Assembly: GCF_030272615.1 (NCBI RefSeq)
Contig: NC_081409.1
Span: forward strand, 21,762,260 to 21,826,259
Length of the DNA: 64,000 bases
DNA from: Cryptomeria japonica
Lineage: Eukaryota > Streptophyta > Pinopsida > Cupressales > Cupressaceae
Reading direction: 5' to 3'
The position numbers were made by a program, and so were the translations under genes. Positions 1 to 12,094 of the stretch are shown here, piece after piece. The notes under the pieces were generated by a model. It made no database searches and had not been told where the DNA came from. It saw only the letters and a program-made list of their open reading frames with translations. The first letter of the stretch is position 1. Every line of letters begins with the position of its first letter.

Positions 1-35
1 AATAAAGAAAGAAAGGAAAATTTTAGGTGTCTACA
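1..35 (-). mobile_element. End of a Gypsy-type LTR cut by the window edge
   Basis: The first bases end in aattttaggtgtctaca, which matches the outer end of the E5 LTR at 37,717-37,733. That LTR starts TGTAGACACC on the minus strand. The window therefore appears to open inside another minus-strand LTR of the E5 family. The match is short, so the call is tentative. Confidence 0.45.
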
Positions 36-3000
36 GTTATTAATATACCCGTAATTAAAATTTTTAAAAAAAACTATATTTTGAACCAGTGTATTTTAAG
101 CTTTGCTTAAATCATGAAATAGTATTTTCCAATTAAATCTAACAATATTTATTTTTTAATGTCAAATCAGTGAGAAAAGATATTTGTTTAGTTACTTTTA
201 TCCAATCAAAATCCATAGAAATCAACATTATTTCCAAACCTAACCATTTCATTGCAATTATGCATTCATGATAAAATGTATGTGCATATTCTATCACACT
301 ATCCACTGCCAAAGGTTAGGTGATCTCTGCTTGGACAACATTCTTGCCTTCACACCTGTCAACTAATCATGAACTAAAATTTGCATCAATAAGTTAGTAC
401 ATAAACCACTAGTCAATATTGAAATTAACATGCATTTCAAATAATATGTAATGATTAGTTACACCATAATCCAATTTCAGAATAAAGAGTCAACGATCAA
501 CATATTTGTTATTATTCTAAACCTATCAAATCATATCCAAATATTAATAATAATTAAATCTGATAAAATTTGGGTTGTTACATCCTTCCCCACTAGGAAG
601 AGACATCATCTCGATGTCTTATTGCACACACTGAAATAATAATGTTTCTTATTAATGCAATAAAAAAAAACCACACTACATTAACAAATGAAAGCATCTC
701 AATCTAAGTCATGAGGATGGTCTATTTCCTTAGCATTCTATGTGTGACACTATCCAAAACACATAATTCATCTAATGAATATACAAGATGCAATCATATG
801 CATCAATCCTTACTTTATAAATCTTAAGTTCATCGCAATCCTCATATTGCATCATGAACGATCATACCTCCAATGTTATTGGATTAAAAATCAATTCTTT
901 TAGGCAAGTAAATCCACATTCTTCACATTTCTTCATAATATTAAGCATGAATAAACTAATAACCACAAGCGCTAATATTTAATCTATATGCACACAGGAA
1001 CACTAATAGACGAAATTAAGAGGATAGTCTTCAAACTGTAAGAAGCCAATCCATGTCTAATAAGGAAGTTAACATGATTCTATATACGATATTCATCTTC
1101 TTACCAAAAGTCAATCAAAGTTACAATTTGAAAAAACCTAGCACCACTTCACCACCCTCAAGGCATAACATGTTTCGTAATGATAAAAAGAACCTTTTGT
1201 ACTAACATAACTTTTATCTATGTCTTTTTAGAATGGAAAAACATGTATATTCAATCTATAGTATAGCAACAATAGTGGGTTACACTTTTTTGCCAACTTT
1301 GACACTGCAATATTCATTTTCAAGAAAAAAAAAAAATTTAGATTCAAACACCTATAACTTCTAAACCATAAGGAATTTGTAGATGATGCTAAATAGTGAT
1401 TTGTGTCAGTTTGTACGTAGATTCTAAAAATATTTTTTTGATAATTTTTGGAATTAATTTGCTTCCATTTTTCTATCTCCCTCAAAAACTAGTTTTTTTC
1501 AAAAAACAACATTTTTAAAGAGTGAAACTCACTATGTATAGCATAACTTTTTTTCTATAATATATATGAACATGATTCTTTCGAATTTGGTTTTGTAACA
1601 TTCATATCTAGTGTTTTCAATTGGTTTTGTAACATTATCTTCAATAGTTCATATTTTATTAATATTTGAAGTTGAGTTAACTGTAATTTTGACATATGTC
1701 CATTTGATATTACATAACTTGTTGTATATGTAACGAAAATAAATTTTTATTTTTTTTCTTGGAAGGAGGACGTTAACACCTAGTGCATAAATATTTTTCA
1801 GAATTTTTTGGGTGACGTTTACTATTTTTCCATAAGCATTGATCAAAGAAGTTCATGTTCGGTGAAAACCCTACATTCATAAGAAATAAAATAAAAATAT
1901 ATTAATGAAATTAAATATATTAAAAATTATACTATTTGGAAAGCTTATAATAAGGGTGAAATAAAAAAAAATTAAACTTCTAAATGAATTCATTTGACCC
2001 CCACAAAAGCTAATGCAAAATTGGTTTTTTATCAGCATTTGATAGATGCAAAGGAGACTCCATTGCAAGTATGATTTAGAAGTAGAGAGGTTCTATCCAA
2101 GAAATTTTGATCTAGGAGACTTTGATCTAACTCTCTTCAATTAATTACTTCAAATGGGACCTCTTAAAACTTAAATCATTATATTTTCTAAAAAATGTAT
2201 GATTTCGGCCAAAATCAGGATGTACGAAAAAGTGGGAACTAGCATTGTGAGTTCACTGATGATCATGCCAAAAAGATAACAAATGTACCTATAACTTTGC
2301 AAATGTATTTGATAGGTATGTGGAAGTACAAATATTCATACATCCTAACAGGATCTCCTAATTTACAATTTAATGGATTCACAATTTCCAACTATAGAAG
2401 GGTATGCACAAGCTAAATGAAAGGCCTAAAAATATTTTAAAAACATGATAACTTTTAGGCTAAAAGATGTTCATGGACTCATTATGAAACAATAAAAAAT
2501 GAAAACCTAAGGCTATGATAGCCCTACTCACAAGAAATACAACTCAATGACCAATCCTAGTAATAAGAGCTAATAAATCTATGCATACATCAATAATATG
2601 AATTTAGTGGATTCACCCATCTAGCTAACTCATGTGACCTAGGCATCATGCCCATCTCGTCACTATCTAATAATGTGACCTAGGCATTATATGCCCATCT
2701 CATCACATCATGCTTATTGCACAAAATTATTATTTGTTAGCATCACATCCATGTAGAGACTCAAATATATCCTAGAAAACATCATCATACTAAATCAAGA
2801 CATATGCCTACTTCATTCAATGTCATCCACATAGGGAAATCACATCTCTTTATGACTATTTATGCATTGTATGTCATGTCACCACATTCTTAGCAAGGTG
2901 CATGCTAATCTATACCAAAAATTCCGAACATCGAACATGCCAAACTACATCAAAGACTTCTTAAGCTATAAGTCTTAATTTAATGATAACATTAATATAA

Positions 3001-3593
3001 ATTTAGAATTAATATATCCTCCGTAATCTAATCCCTCAATCATAACCGACACAAAATTCAACAATTCAAGTATCAATTCATGCAACTATGTATTTGCTTA
3101 ATTTATAGACATTTTCAATTGGATGCAAAGCAATCACTTTATTGTGCAATTAGATATGTGAGGAGAAAATTCTACTGCAACTACATGGCATGTGATTAAT
3201 AGAAATGGTTAGACTCACTTAGTATGTTACATGCATTAGGAATATTATGAGCACATGGACATGATATATATGTTCACTTCTATTACTTGTTCACAAAACA
3301 AGTCCAAGCAAGGTATGCCATAATATAGGGACACTTAATACATTGACTTATATAGGGGATGATTAACCATTCAACTATGCATGAACTACCAACACAATGA
3401 ACTTATATAACTTACAACATAAATCACAAACTATATTACAATGATATCCACATTCTTAACGAGAACAACATAACAAAGACACTAGGCCATACACCATAAT
3501 ACCATTATGATTCAAAATTTACATTTTGAAATTCATTATACCCACTATAAAGGGTGGGAGAAACACAACCATAAATGTCATAAGGCAATAAGT
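36..3593. other. AT-rich intergenic stretch without recognisable genes
   Basis: No ORF here has recognisable motifs or useful length; the longest open frames are under 90 codons and look random. One short imperfect tandem duplication is visible (2,632-2,706). I see no tRNA, terminal inverted repeats or LTR pair. It may be old degraded transposon sequence or ordinary intergenic DNA. Confidence 0.6.
2632..2706. repeat. Short imperfect tandem duplication
   Basis: The phrase atgtgacctaggcat followed by atgcccatct and catcac occurs twice, starting near 2,632 and 2,673. The copies are about 33 bases long, differ by a few bases and are about 41 bases apart. No function is apparent. Confidence 0.6.
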
Positions 3594-3990
3594 TGTTGGC
3601 ATTCAATTGTCATTGATGTCAACAATTGAGGAGAAATCAAACAAGATGCAGCGGAGAGATTAGATGGACAGGTTGGAAAAATTATTGTTGCAACATCATA
3701 TAACACACTATGTTATACGCATAAGGAAATACAGGAGGAATGCATGAAGTGTGCCATTGGGGCATGAAAATGGACAAGGAGAACACAGGAAATTGTGTTG
3801 TAAATGTATTGTGAAATCTGGTTTGATTCAAAAAAAGTTAGATGCATTTGTCAATAACACGCTATGTTAGTCGCATGTAGTTACAGTGAGTAGCAGTCAC
3901 AGTTGTCAATAACATGCAAGTTATCGCTATCTATAAATTTTCAAAACTGTGACAAGAAAGTCAATAACATGACGGTTATGTGCCCCTCGC

Positions 3991-4560
3991 TATCCCGCAA
4001 CATGAACAGTTGAAGATAAGTGACCATGTGGGATAACGCAAAAGTGTGACGAAGATGTCAATAACACACAGGCTATATTGTCCGGCTTATCCCGCAACAT
4101 GTTATTCATTGTCAAATAACCTTGTGGGATAACACTTAAGTGAAGCAAACAGTGAACCTCCTTATCTCGCGATATGTTATTTGCATGTAAGAAACCTTGC
4201 AGGATAATGATAAACAAAGGAAAATAAGGCATCTTGTTATCCAGCATTATCAAAAGTGACCAATAATGGTAATCCGGGATAAGAAATTGAAGGGAGATTA
4301 CTTGTAGATGCTTATCCCACATGAGACAAGGATGATGGCAATGAGCCTGTGGGATAAGAGAATAAAAGGAAGTGAAGGCCCTTCTTATCCCGCGTGATCA
4401 AGATGGGATGTGAAGAAGCCTGCAGTCCATAAGGAAAAGTGGAGACAAAAGAGAGAAATACCTTATCCTGCATGGGTAAGAGGTCTGAGAATAAATGACG
4501 CAAGATAAGGAAAATGGTAGAAGGCTCATTATCCCAACAGCTCGAATGAAGGAAGAGTTG
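3991..4560. repeat. Array of TTATCCC/GGGATAA inverted repeats in the E1 LTR
   Basis: TTATCCC-like starts lie near 3,991, 4,087, 4,162, 4,237, 4,311, 4,384, 4,461 and 4,529, giving a period of about 74 bases over most of the array. Most units end with a GGGATAA-like complement about 45-50 bases downstream, so each could fold as a stem-loop. The cores TATCC/GGATA and GATAA resemble plant MYB-type and I-box/GATA sites. A regulatory role is inference. Confidence 0.7.
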
Positions 4561-5422
4561 TTGTTTTGCGACACGTATAACACGTGTGTTATGTGATCTA
4601 CAGAACACAATTGTGTGGCCTGTGAATTCAACCTAATTTTCTCTCACACGTGCACCTGTTGTATGCAGAGGGAGTCGTTGATGGGTCCCACAATCTTCCA
4701 TGTGACCATTAACATGTGAATGTTGAGTGGACAAATAAAAATCACTTTCTTTTTGCTGGTCACTAAATTTACAAAATGCATTCGTATCAAAGAAGATTTC
4801 CAATTTGTTCAAAATTAAAAGAGGGAAAGAACCATTAGCGAGATTTTTTGTTCAAATTTGGTTTTGGAGGGAAATCTTTTGAGAAATGCAGTTTCTAGAG
4901 AGAAATTCCAACTGGAACAGACTATTATGTTTTGGAGGGAAAATCTTTGAGGAGTGTGACTACCGCAATGAAAAAAGGATCGGATTACTTAGAGTGGTTG
5001 TTGATGAAGTGATGAGTTTTTTGAATGCTTGAAAAAGTGACTTGTGTGAAAAAAAAGGTTGAATATAGAGTAGAAAATCATTTTCACAAGTGTCAATAAC
5101 ATGAAGTCGAGGCGATCGATAACATCACATAAAATTTGTGTGCAGAAAAATTGGAAAGTAAAAAGGAGAAATCAAAGACAGTAGGATGTTGAAGCAGAGA
5201 GCAAGAAGAGAGAAGAAATAAAGTTTCAAGTTGAGATCAGTGTTTAAAGAGAAGAGTTGTGGAGCTATGGTGGAATTAGAAGAAGTAATTGTTACAAAAT
5301 AATTAAAGGCAGAGAGCAGAGTAGAAAATAGAGTGTTGTTTGCAGAAGACAGATTGTGAGTTATAAAACTTCTTTTGTAACAAGGTTCTTAATTGTTATT
5401 GTATGTTTTCATTGTATTTCTC

Positions 5423-5536
5423 TGAGTGGGTGCTCAGAGCAGGGGTTGGTGCTCCTTGAGTTAGTGCTCAGAATCAGCAAAATTTGGTGCTCCTTGAGTT
5501 GGTTCTCAGAATTATCAGGGGTTGGGGCTCCTTGGG
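5423..5536 (+). repeat. Three 38-bp tandem repeats in E1 5' LTR
   Basis: Units at 5,423, 5,461 and 5,499 follow the pattern ttggtgctcagaat...ggtgctccttgag. The 3' LTR has only two units (about 61,022-61,094). Copy number therefore changed in one LTR after or during insertion. Confidence 0.75.
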
Positions 5537-5783
5537 TTGGTGCCCTAAACATTGTAATCAAACTTTATTGTGAGGCTGGATTGGAGCAGTAGACTCCAGC
5601 AGCTATTCTCATCAAGGTTTTTCCCACATTGGGTTTTCCTCATGTATCTTGTGTCTTGTAATTTGATTTGAGTGTGTATTTCTATTTTATCTACATCTTT
5701 AGTATTTGTGTACATTTTAGTTTAATTTTTTTTTGAATATCACTGATTCACCCCCCTCTCAGTGATCACTTATGTTCTTCAAT

Positions 5784-5795
5784 TGGTATAAGAGC
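5784..5795 (+). other. E1 primer-binding site
   Basis: TGGTATAAGAGC lies two bases after the 5' LTR. It matches the initiator-Met-tRNA primer site TGGTATCAGAGC usual in plant Copia elements, with one C to A change. The E3 and E6 sites keep the unmutated form. Confidence 0.85.
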
Positions 5796-5846
5796 CCTAG
5801 GTTCCCTGATAGATAAGCTTTCTCTAGCTTGGATAGATCTTATCCT

Positions 5847-6384
5847 ATGAACACAATGGCTAGGAATGAATCTACCTCTAAAGCACCTAAGTTTGACAAC
5901 ACTAACTATGCCTTCTGGAGTAGAAGAATGGAAACTTACTTATCCTCTTTAGGTTTTGATGTTTAGATGTTAGTGAAGAATGGTTATACTGTTCCTCGGG
6001 TTCCTTCTACCAACCCTGATGCTAAAAGGAAATATGAGAACAATGCCAAAGATAAGAATGCCATCTTAAGTGGTTTGTCTGATACAGAGTTTGTCAAAGC
6101 CATGCACTACACATCAGCAAAGGAAACATGGGATAAGCTACAAAGTATATATGAAGGAGATACCAAAGTGAAAGAAGCCAAACTGTAAAATCTAAGAGCT
6201 TAGTTTGAAAACCTAAAAATGAAGGATGAGGAGAAGATAGCTAACTATCTAATAAGAGTGGATGAGATTGTAACTACTATGGGAGGACTTGGAGAGGAAG
6301 TCAAAGATGAAGTTACTGTCAATAAAGTTTTGAGATCGTTAACCACAAGGCATGACACAAAGTTCTTTGTTATTGAAGAGGCTA
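5847..6384 (+). pseudogene. gag: E1 gag, N-terminal part (interrupted by E2)
   Basis: The frame opens with an ATG shortly after the primer site. It encodes a typical Copia Gag start: a substrate-like opening with FDNTNYAFW, then LGFDV, a helical stretch with AKETWDKLQSIYEGD, and IANYLIRVDEIV. In-frame stops at 5,964, 6,186 and near 6,204 fit single C to T or G to A changes in Trp or Gln codons. The reading frame runs straight into the E2 target site and resumes after 13,487, which shows the E2 insertion was precise. Gag would form the virus-like particle. No product is possible now. Confidence 0.88.
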
Positions 6385-7767
6385 TGTTGGCATTTGCATG
6401 AAGATTGCATTAATGAAATGCTATGTTGTCATTGATGTCAATTAACCAATAATGATATTGTTATAATGTTGTTTTGTAACCGGTAGGAAGAGCTAGTGAA
6501 GGAAACTGTAATCGGTAGGTAAATTTATGGAGTGAACCGGTATTGCTAAGTAGTGGAGAGTTGAATCGGTCAACCCTACCTGTTGATTTGATAAACCCTA
6601 ATCGATTAAGTTTGGTGAATTGGTTATATTTGTTTATGATCTGATTATGAGTGATAATGATTATGATACGTATGCATATTGTATGAAGAGAGTTTCAAAG
6701 TGTTTTTGGCACGTTGAGGTAACAGTTTTTGTCTTGGGAATGAGCAAGTATATTACATGTAATGCAAAGCGCATGATGAGTTACTAAGTTCGATGAAGCG
6801 ATGATCAAGGAGAGGTCAAGGCTTTCTTGAATGATGTGTAGAGATTGTTATGTAATCCAATGGTCATACTTTGTTTGTAATCTCTATGAGAGAATTAGGT
6901 TGTTGTTGTGTTACCGACCTATTGATTTGTTTATAAGGTCGATCAGTTGTTTTGTTTTAGAGTTGGAAAAGTTTCAGTTGTGTATGTGGTTGTCGAACTG
7001 GATGATGTATCTACAGTTTGAGTAAAGCCAGATAGGAGCATGAAAAGGATCTGAACAAGCAAGTATAGTTCTATTCAAACAGATCAGCAAACTCCTATTG
7101 TTTTCTAACAATTACGGTAGATTGAAATCCCCTAACCGAGTAAGCTCTAACAAGCTTGGTGTTATTCAAATCCTCTAACCAGGTGGTCCAATAGCTTGGA
7201 TTTAAAATTCTCTACCAAGGTTACTCCTTACAGGGTATTGCTTCTAACAGGGTATTATAGTCAATCCCTTAACCAGGTGGTCCCTAACAGGATTTGTTCT
7301 TAACAGGACTTTTTGTAAAGCTTTAACAGGCTTGGCTCCTAAAAGGGCGAACTTCAAAAGAGTTCAGATAGTTATCTTGTGAGTCTCATCTCACCATGGT
7401 TTTTCCCATTTGGGTTTCCACGTCAAAATATTGAGTCAAGTGGTGAATGTTTTTATGGTTATGTTTTCTATGGTTGATTTGCTTAACTACTTAATCTACT
7501 TTGATAAGTCATGATAATCGGCAGCAAAATGAAATGAAGTTTTACTTCTGTCAATAAAATTATTTGGATGTTTGTAAGTTTCAAGTTGTTTACTGTTAAT
7601 CTATTGTAACAGTCAATCGGTTTAACTTGATAGAGTTATTGCTAAGTTTACTTTGAGAGATTGACTTTGAGATTGGTGAAGTTATTATCAGTTTTTCTAT
7701 CTACTGATTCACCCCCCCCCAACCTCTTAGTAGTTGACTGGATCCTTATTCTTTCATCATACCATCA
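6385..7767 (+). repeat. E2 5' LTR (1,383 bp)
   Basis: It pairs with 12,095-13,482. Near 7,130-7,370 it has a degenerate run of CTAACAGG/TAACCAGGTGG-type short repeats, also present in the 3' copy. The end contains gattcaccccccccc followed by tcttagtagttgac, the same motif class as in the other Copia LTRs here. Confidence 0.95.
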
Positions 7768-7789
7768 ATATTGGGAACATGTTGGTACT

Positions 7790-8690
7790 CAAAATGTTGC
7801 ACCTAGTGGGATTATGACTGATGATCAGAAGAAAGTGGAACAAGAAAATAATCAAGCACTTGAGGATATTATCAGTTCTTTGGCTGATGTAGAGTATGTA
7901 GATGTCCATGGTCTAGAGACTGCATATGAGGTATGGAAGAAACTTGAAGAGATTTATAGTGGTGATGAACATGTGAAGATTGCCAAGGAAGAGAGTCTAA
8001 GAGGAAATTTTGATGACATGTAGATGGCTGAAGGTGAGAATATCCAATAGTATGGTCAGAGGATAAAAGAGATAGTTGGTGAGATCAAGAGTGCAGGTGG
8101 TAAAGTGGAAGATGCCACAGTGGTTAGTAAGGTATTGAGAACTCTGCTACCGATCTACGCTATCCAAGTTGCAGCTATTCAGGAGCTAAAATCTATTGAC
8201 AAAACTAACGTAACCCTTGACTCCATCATTAGTAAGCTTACTACTTTTGAATTAAATGGTTATGATGGTTGTGTTCAGAAATCTAAATCAGCATTTAGAG
8301 CTTCAGTTTCTAACCCATCTATGAGGAAAAGTAGAGATGTCAGTCACAGTTATAAATCTAGATCCAGCAGATAAGTTGATGATGAAGACAGTTTGGTTGA
8401 GCTTGAAGCATTGTTGGCCAAGCGGTTTCCCAGAGGTACCGATAAATATAGAGGTAAATTACCTATGAAATGTTTTGCATGCAACAAGATTGGACACATT
8501 GCAGCTAATTGTCCTAATGGTGATAATGAGCACAAGCAAGAGAAATTCAAGAAGTATAAGGGAAAAGGTAAAAGAGATTGTCTTATTGTAGTTGATGGTG
8601 GCATCACTGATGAGGAATCTGATGGTGATGCTAATGAAGATATTGTGTTTTTAGCCTTTAAATAGGAATCATCTGATCAGAAGGCTTTAG
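7790..8690 (+). pseudogene. gag: E2 gag, 5'-truncated, with CCHC zinc knuckle
   Basis: The frame begins inside Gag: the N-terminal 50 or so residues and the start codon are absent. Visible blocks are IMTDDQKKVEQ, YEVWKKLEEIYSGD, VVSKVLRTLLP and a zinc knuckle CFACNKIGHIAANC (about 8,471-8,512). Stops at 8,021, 8,048, 8,372 and 8,663 interrupt it, but the frame never shifts. The protein would package element RNA in cytoplasmic particles. The missing 5' part coincides with the missing primer site, so one deletion next to the LTR is the simplest explanation. Confidence 0.9.
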
Positions 8691-8698
8691 TTTCACGC

Positions 8699-8960
8699 AT
8701 GGATAATTCTGATGATTGGATCATCGATAGTGGTTGTTCACATCACATAACCAGTGAGTGGAGCAAATTTCTTTCTTTGAAGGAATTTGATGGTGGAGTT
8801 GTAAGATTTGGTAATGACTCACCCTACATGGTTAAAGGTGAGGGAACTATTTCTCTTAATGGAAAGAGAAGTACAGATGATGTCTATTGGGTTGAAGGTC
8901 TAAAGCACAATCTTTTGAGTGTTGCTCAACTCAATGACAGAGGATATCCATTAGAGTTTT
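8699..8960 (+). pseudogene. pol: E2 protease domain
   Basis: WIIDSGCSHHIT places the aspartic protease active site DSGC at 8,726-8,737. Downstream GLKHNLLSVAQLNDRGY is the usual Copia block joining protease to the pre-integrase region. It is in the same frame as gag and integrase. The active site is intact, but stops on both sides prevent a full polyprotein. Confidence 0.9.
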
Positions 8961-8968
8961 AAAATGGT

Positions 8969-9990
8969 ATGTGCAAAATCTATGGCAACAAAGGTGAACT
9001 GATTGCAACCGGTAAGCAAACTAAAGGTAACTTGTTTCACCTGAATCCTAAAGTCAAAAACCATTTAATTTCTAAAGTAGATGATAGTTGGATTTGGCAT
9101 AGGAGATTTTGTCATATAAATTTTGATAACATTGTTAAAGTGAGTAAGTCAAAGACAGTGAGAGGTATGCCTCAGTTGGACAAACCGGTTAATGCTCTAT
9201 GTAAGGAATGTCAGTTGGGATAGATGACATCCTCAACTTTCAAGAGCAAATCATTTTTAGTAGAACATCTATTAGATTTGGTTCATACATATCTTTATGG
9301 ACCAATAAGGACTAAAAGTATTCAAGGTGATAGATATTTCATGATCTTCACTGATGATTGCTCAAGAATTATGTGGGTCACATTCTTGAAAGATAAAATA
9401 GAAGCATTTAGTAAGTTCAAGACATTCAGGGCCTTAGTTGAAAAGGAGAGTGGTAAGAAGATAAAATGTCTGAGGACTGATCGAGGCAGTGAATTTACTT
9501 TTGAGGAATTCACTAGATATTGTGAAGAAAATGGTATCAAATGGTAGCTTTCTACACCAAGGACACCACAGCAGAATGGTATTGCAGAGAGGAACAACCG
9601 GTCAGTTGTTGAAGCTGCTAGGATGATGTTGATACAAGGAGGTGTAGCGAAAACTTTCTAGAGAGAAGTTGCTACTCTATGAAACTGGATTTTGGTAAAA
9701 AGAGGTAAGGATAAGACTCCTTATGAATACTGGTATGGTAGATCACCTAATGTTAGCTATTTCAAGATATTTGGCAGCAAATGTTTTATTAAGAGAGGTG
9801 ACTATGTTAGCAAGTTTGAGGCTAAAAGTGATAAAGGTATATTTTTTGGTTATTCCACCAAGAGTAAGGCCTACAAATGTTATAACAACTAGACACAAAG
9901 AATCATTGAGAGTGTTGATGTTAGAGTGGATGAGTATCCTGAAGTCTCAGGGGAAACCAGTGTGGAGAAAAAGGACGAAGATCCTTGCAT
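8969..9990 (+). pseudogene. pol: E2 integrase with GAG-pre-integrase domain
   Basis: The pre-integrase HHCC-like finger is visible (WHRRFCHINFDN, then CKECQLG). The core follows: HTYLYGP where HTDLYGP is expected, so the first catalytic Asp is replaced by Tyr; LRTDRGSEF keeps the second Asp; QQNGIAERNNR keeps the Glu. The C-terminal block KIFGSKCFIKRGD is present. In-frame stops occur at 9,221, 9,545 and further on, up to 9,890. The enzyme would insert element DNA into the chromosome; this copy cannot. Confidence 0.9.
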
Positions 9991-10138
9991 TTTGTTTTTG
10001 GAACTAGAACCTGTGAAACCTGAAACCGGTAAAGAGAATGTTGTTGTACCAGTTCAACTGGAATAAGTAGATTCAGAAGAAGAAGGTGTTAATAATGAAG
10101 AAGAATCTGAAGATAATGATCATATTATTCCGAGGTAT

Positions 10139-11155
10139 GTGAGACTCAATCACAATCCTAAACAGATTATTGGAGATAAGGATGTTGGAGTATTAACTAG
10201 AAGAAGAATCAAGGAGAATTCTTGCATGATCTCCACTATTGAGCCTAGAACTGCTAAGGAAGCATTTGGAGATGATCATTGGGTTAAAGATATGGAAGAG
10301 GAGCTTGAACAAAGTGAGAAGAATAACACATGGACCCTAGTACCCCGACCGGTGAATAAAAATGTAATAGGTACTAAGTGGGTTTTCAGGAACAAGTTGA
10401 ATGAAGATGGTGTTGTAGTTCACAACAAAGCTAGATTGGTTTGCAAAGGTTATGCACAAGAAGAAGGAGAAGATTATGGTGATACTTTTTCACCAATGGC
10501 CAAATTGGAAGGTGTCAAAACTTTACTTGCATTTTCAGCACATAAGGGATTCAAAGTATATCAAACGGATGTAAAGTCAGCATTTTTTAATGGAATACTG
10601 GAAGAAGTATACATTGAACAGCCAAATGGTTATGCTCTGACTGATGAGAAAGACATGGTATGTAAGTTGCATAGGGAATTATATGGATTAAAGCAAGCAC
10701 CGAGAGCATGGTATGAAAGGCTTCATTCACACCCGATGAAGATAGGTTTTTAGAGAACCAATGAAGATAGCAACATATATCTCAAATCTGAAGGAGATAA
10801 AATACTTGTTAGTGAAGTGTTTGTAGATGATATCATATTTGGAGGGATGCTGACATGAGCAATGACTTTGCAAATGAAATGAAAAGTGAGTTTGAAATGT
10901 CTCTAGTGGGAGAGATAAAAAAATTTCATAGGTTTGCAAATACAGCAAATGAAGAGTGGTATTTTTATTACACAGTCTAAGTATGTGAAGGAGGTATTAA
11001 AGACATTTGGTATGAGTGACTGTAAACCAGTTGGGATACCAATGGTTACAGCTTGTAAGTTATCTAAGGAAGATGAGGCCACATCTATTGATGAGAAGGA
11101 GTACAGGTCAATGATTGGAAAATTGCACTATGTTGTTCACACAGACTGGATATAG
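10139..11155 (+). pseudogene. pol: E2 reverse transcriptase
   Basis: The longest open block (10,139-10,753) carries [56 protein letters not shown] and LYGLKQAPRAWY, all diagnostic of Copia RT. The polymerase motif reads FVDD at 10,820-10,831 instead of YVDD. A one-base loss near 10,848 and another indel near 10,925 then shift the frame; RT resumes at 10,934 with SGIFITQSKYVKEVLKTFGM. Confidence 0.92.
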
Positions 11156-11279
11156 CTCATGCAGTTGGTCTAGTTGCTATATTTCAGAAGAATCTAAAGG
11201 AAACACATTTGATAGCAACCAAGAGGATATTTAGATATTTGAAAGGTATTATTGACTATGGATTATGGTATCCATATGA

Positions 11280-11650
11280 AGGAAACTTTGACTTGAAGGT
11301 GTACACAGATGCAGACTAGGCAGGTAATGTTGATGATAGGAAAAGAACAACCGGTGGAGCATTCTTTCTTGGAGGAAGACTTGTTTCATGGAGTAGCAAG
11401 AAGCAGATTTGTATATCACATTCTACTGTTGAAGCTAAGTATGTTGCAGCTTATATGAATTGTACCCAGGCTATCTGGATGAGGCACATTTTAGAAGGTT
11501 TCAAGATGAAGTTTATAGAACCTGTAAAGATCTTATGTGACAATACTAGTGCCATAAATATTTCAAAGAACCCTATTTTGCAAACACGAACCAAGCATAT
11601 TGAATTGAGTATCATTTCTTTAGGGAAAAAGTGTAGAGTAAAGATGTGAT
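11280..11650 (+). pseudogene. pol: E2 RNase H
   Basis: YTDAD followed by a stop and AGNVDDRKRTTGG, then GGRLVSWSSKKQ, STVEAKYVAA and CDNTSAINISKNP, is the Copia RNase H order, with the catalytic Asp, Glu and Asp present. The stop replaces the conserved Trp of DADWAG (TGG to TAG). It would degrade the RNA strand during cDNA synthesis. Confidence 0.88.
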
Positions 11651-11936
11651 CTTGGAGCATGTTTGTACCAAGGAGCAGCTTGCAGATATATTTACTAAAC
11701 CTCTTCCTAAGACTACTTTTGAGTATCTTAGAAGTCAACTAGGGGTTGTAACCTTTCATGAGGTGAATTGAGCATGATGTAGAGTACATTAGTCCCGGAG
11801 CTACTTGCAAAATTTTACAACAGGATTGATGTAGAAGTGGAGTTATTCCATAGGAGGAGCATCAAGTTGCAGGTTGTTGATGCTGAACAGTGAAGTTTTA
11901 CATTGCATGTTTTACTTTCACTTTGGCATTGTTGTC

Positions 11937-12094
11937 AAAGGGGGAGAAGAACTATCTGATTATGGGGAGAAGAACCAGTGACAAGTTGAAGACAAGGAGA
12001 GTATATGGTAAAATTTAAACCAGGATTCCTATTCACAATCACACCAATCAATGATATTGATATTCGTATTTCCATCAATACCAAAGGGGGAGAT
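11937..12094 (+). other. E2 polypurine tracts
   Basis: Two AAAGGGGGAGA-type tracts occur, at about 11,937-11,950 and 12,083-12,094. The second directly abuts the 3' LTR and is the likely plus-strand primer. The upstream duplicate is typical of Sirevirus-like Copia elements. Confidence 0.75.

Larger units (their letters stand above)
3594..5781 (+). repeat. E1 5' LTR (2,188 bp)
   Basis: It pairs with 18,370-19,301 plus 60,098-61,339. It contains a series of TTATCCC...GGGATAA inverted repeats (about 3,991-4,560), three 38-bp repeats near 5,423-5,536, and the motif gattcacccccctctcagtg just before its end. The 3' copy has the same landmarks in the same order. In a 280 bp stretch at the LTR start I estimate about 9% difference, mostly transitions. 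Confidence 0.92.
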
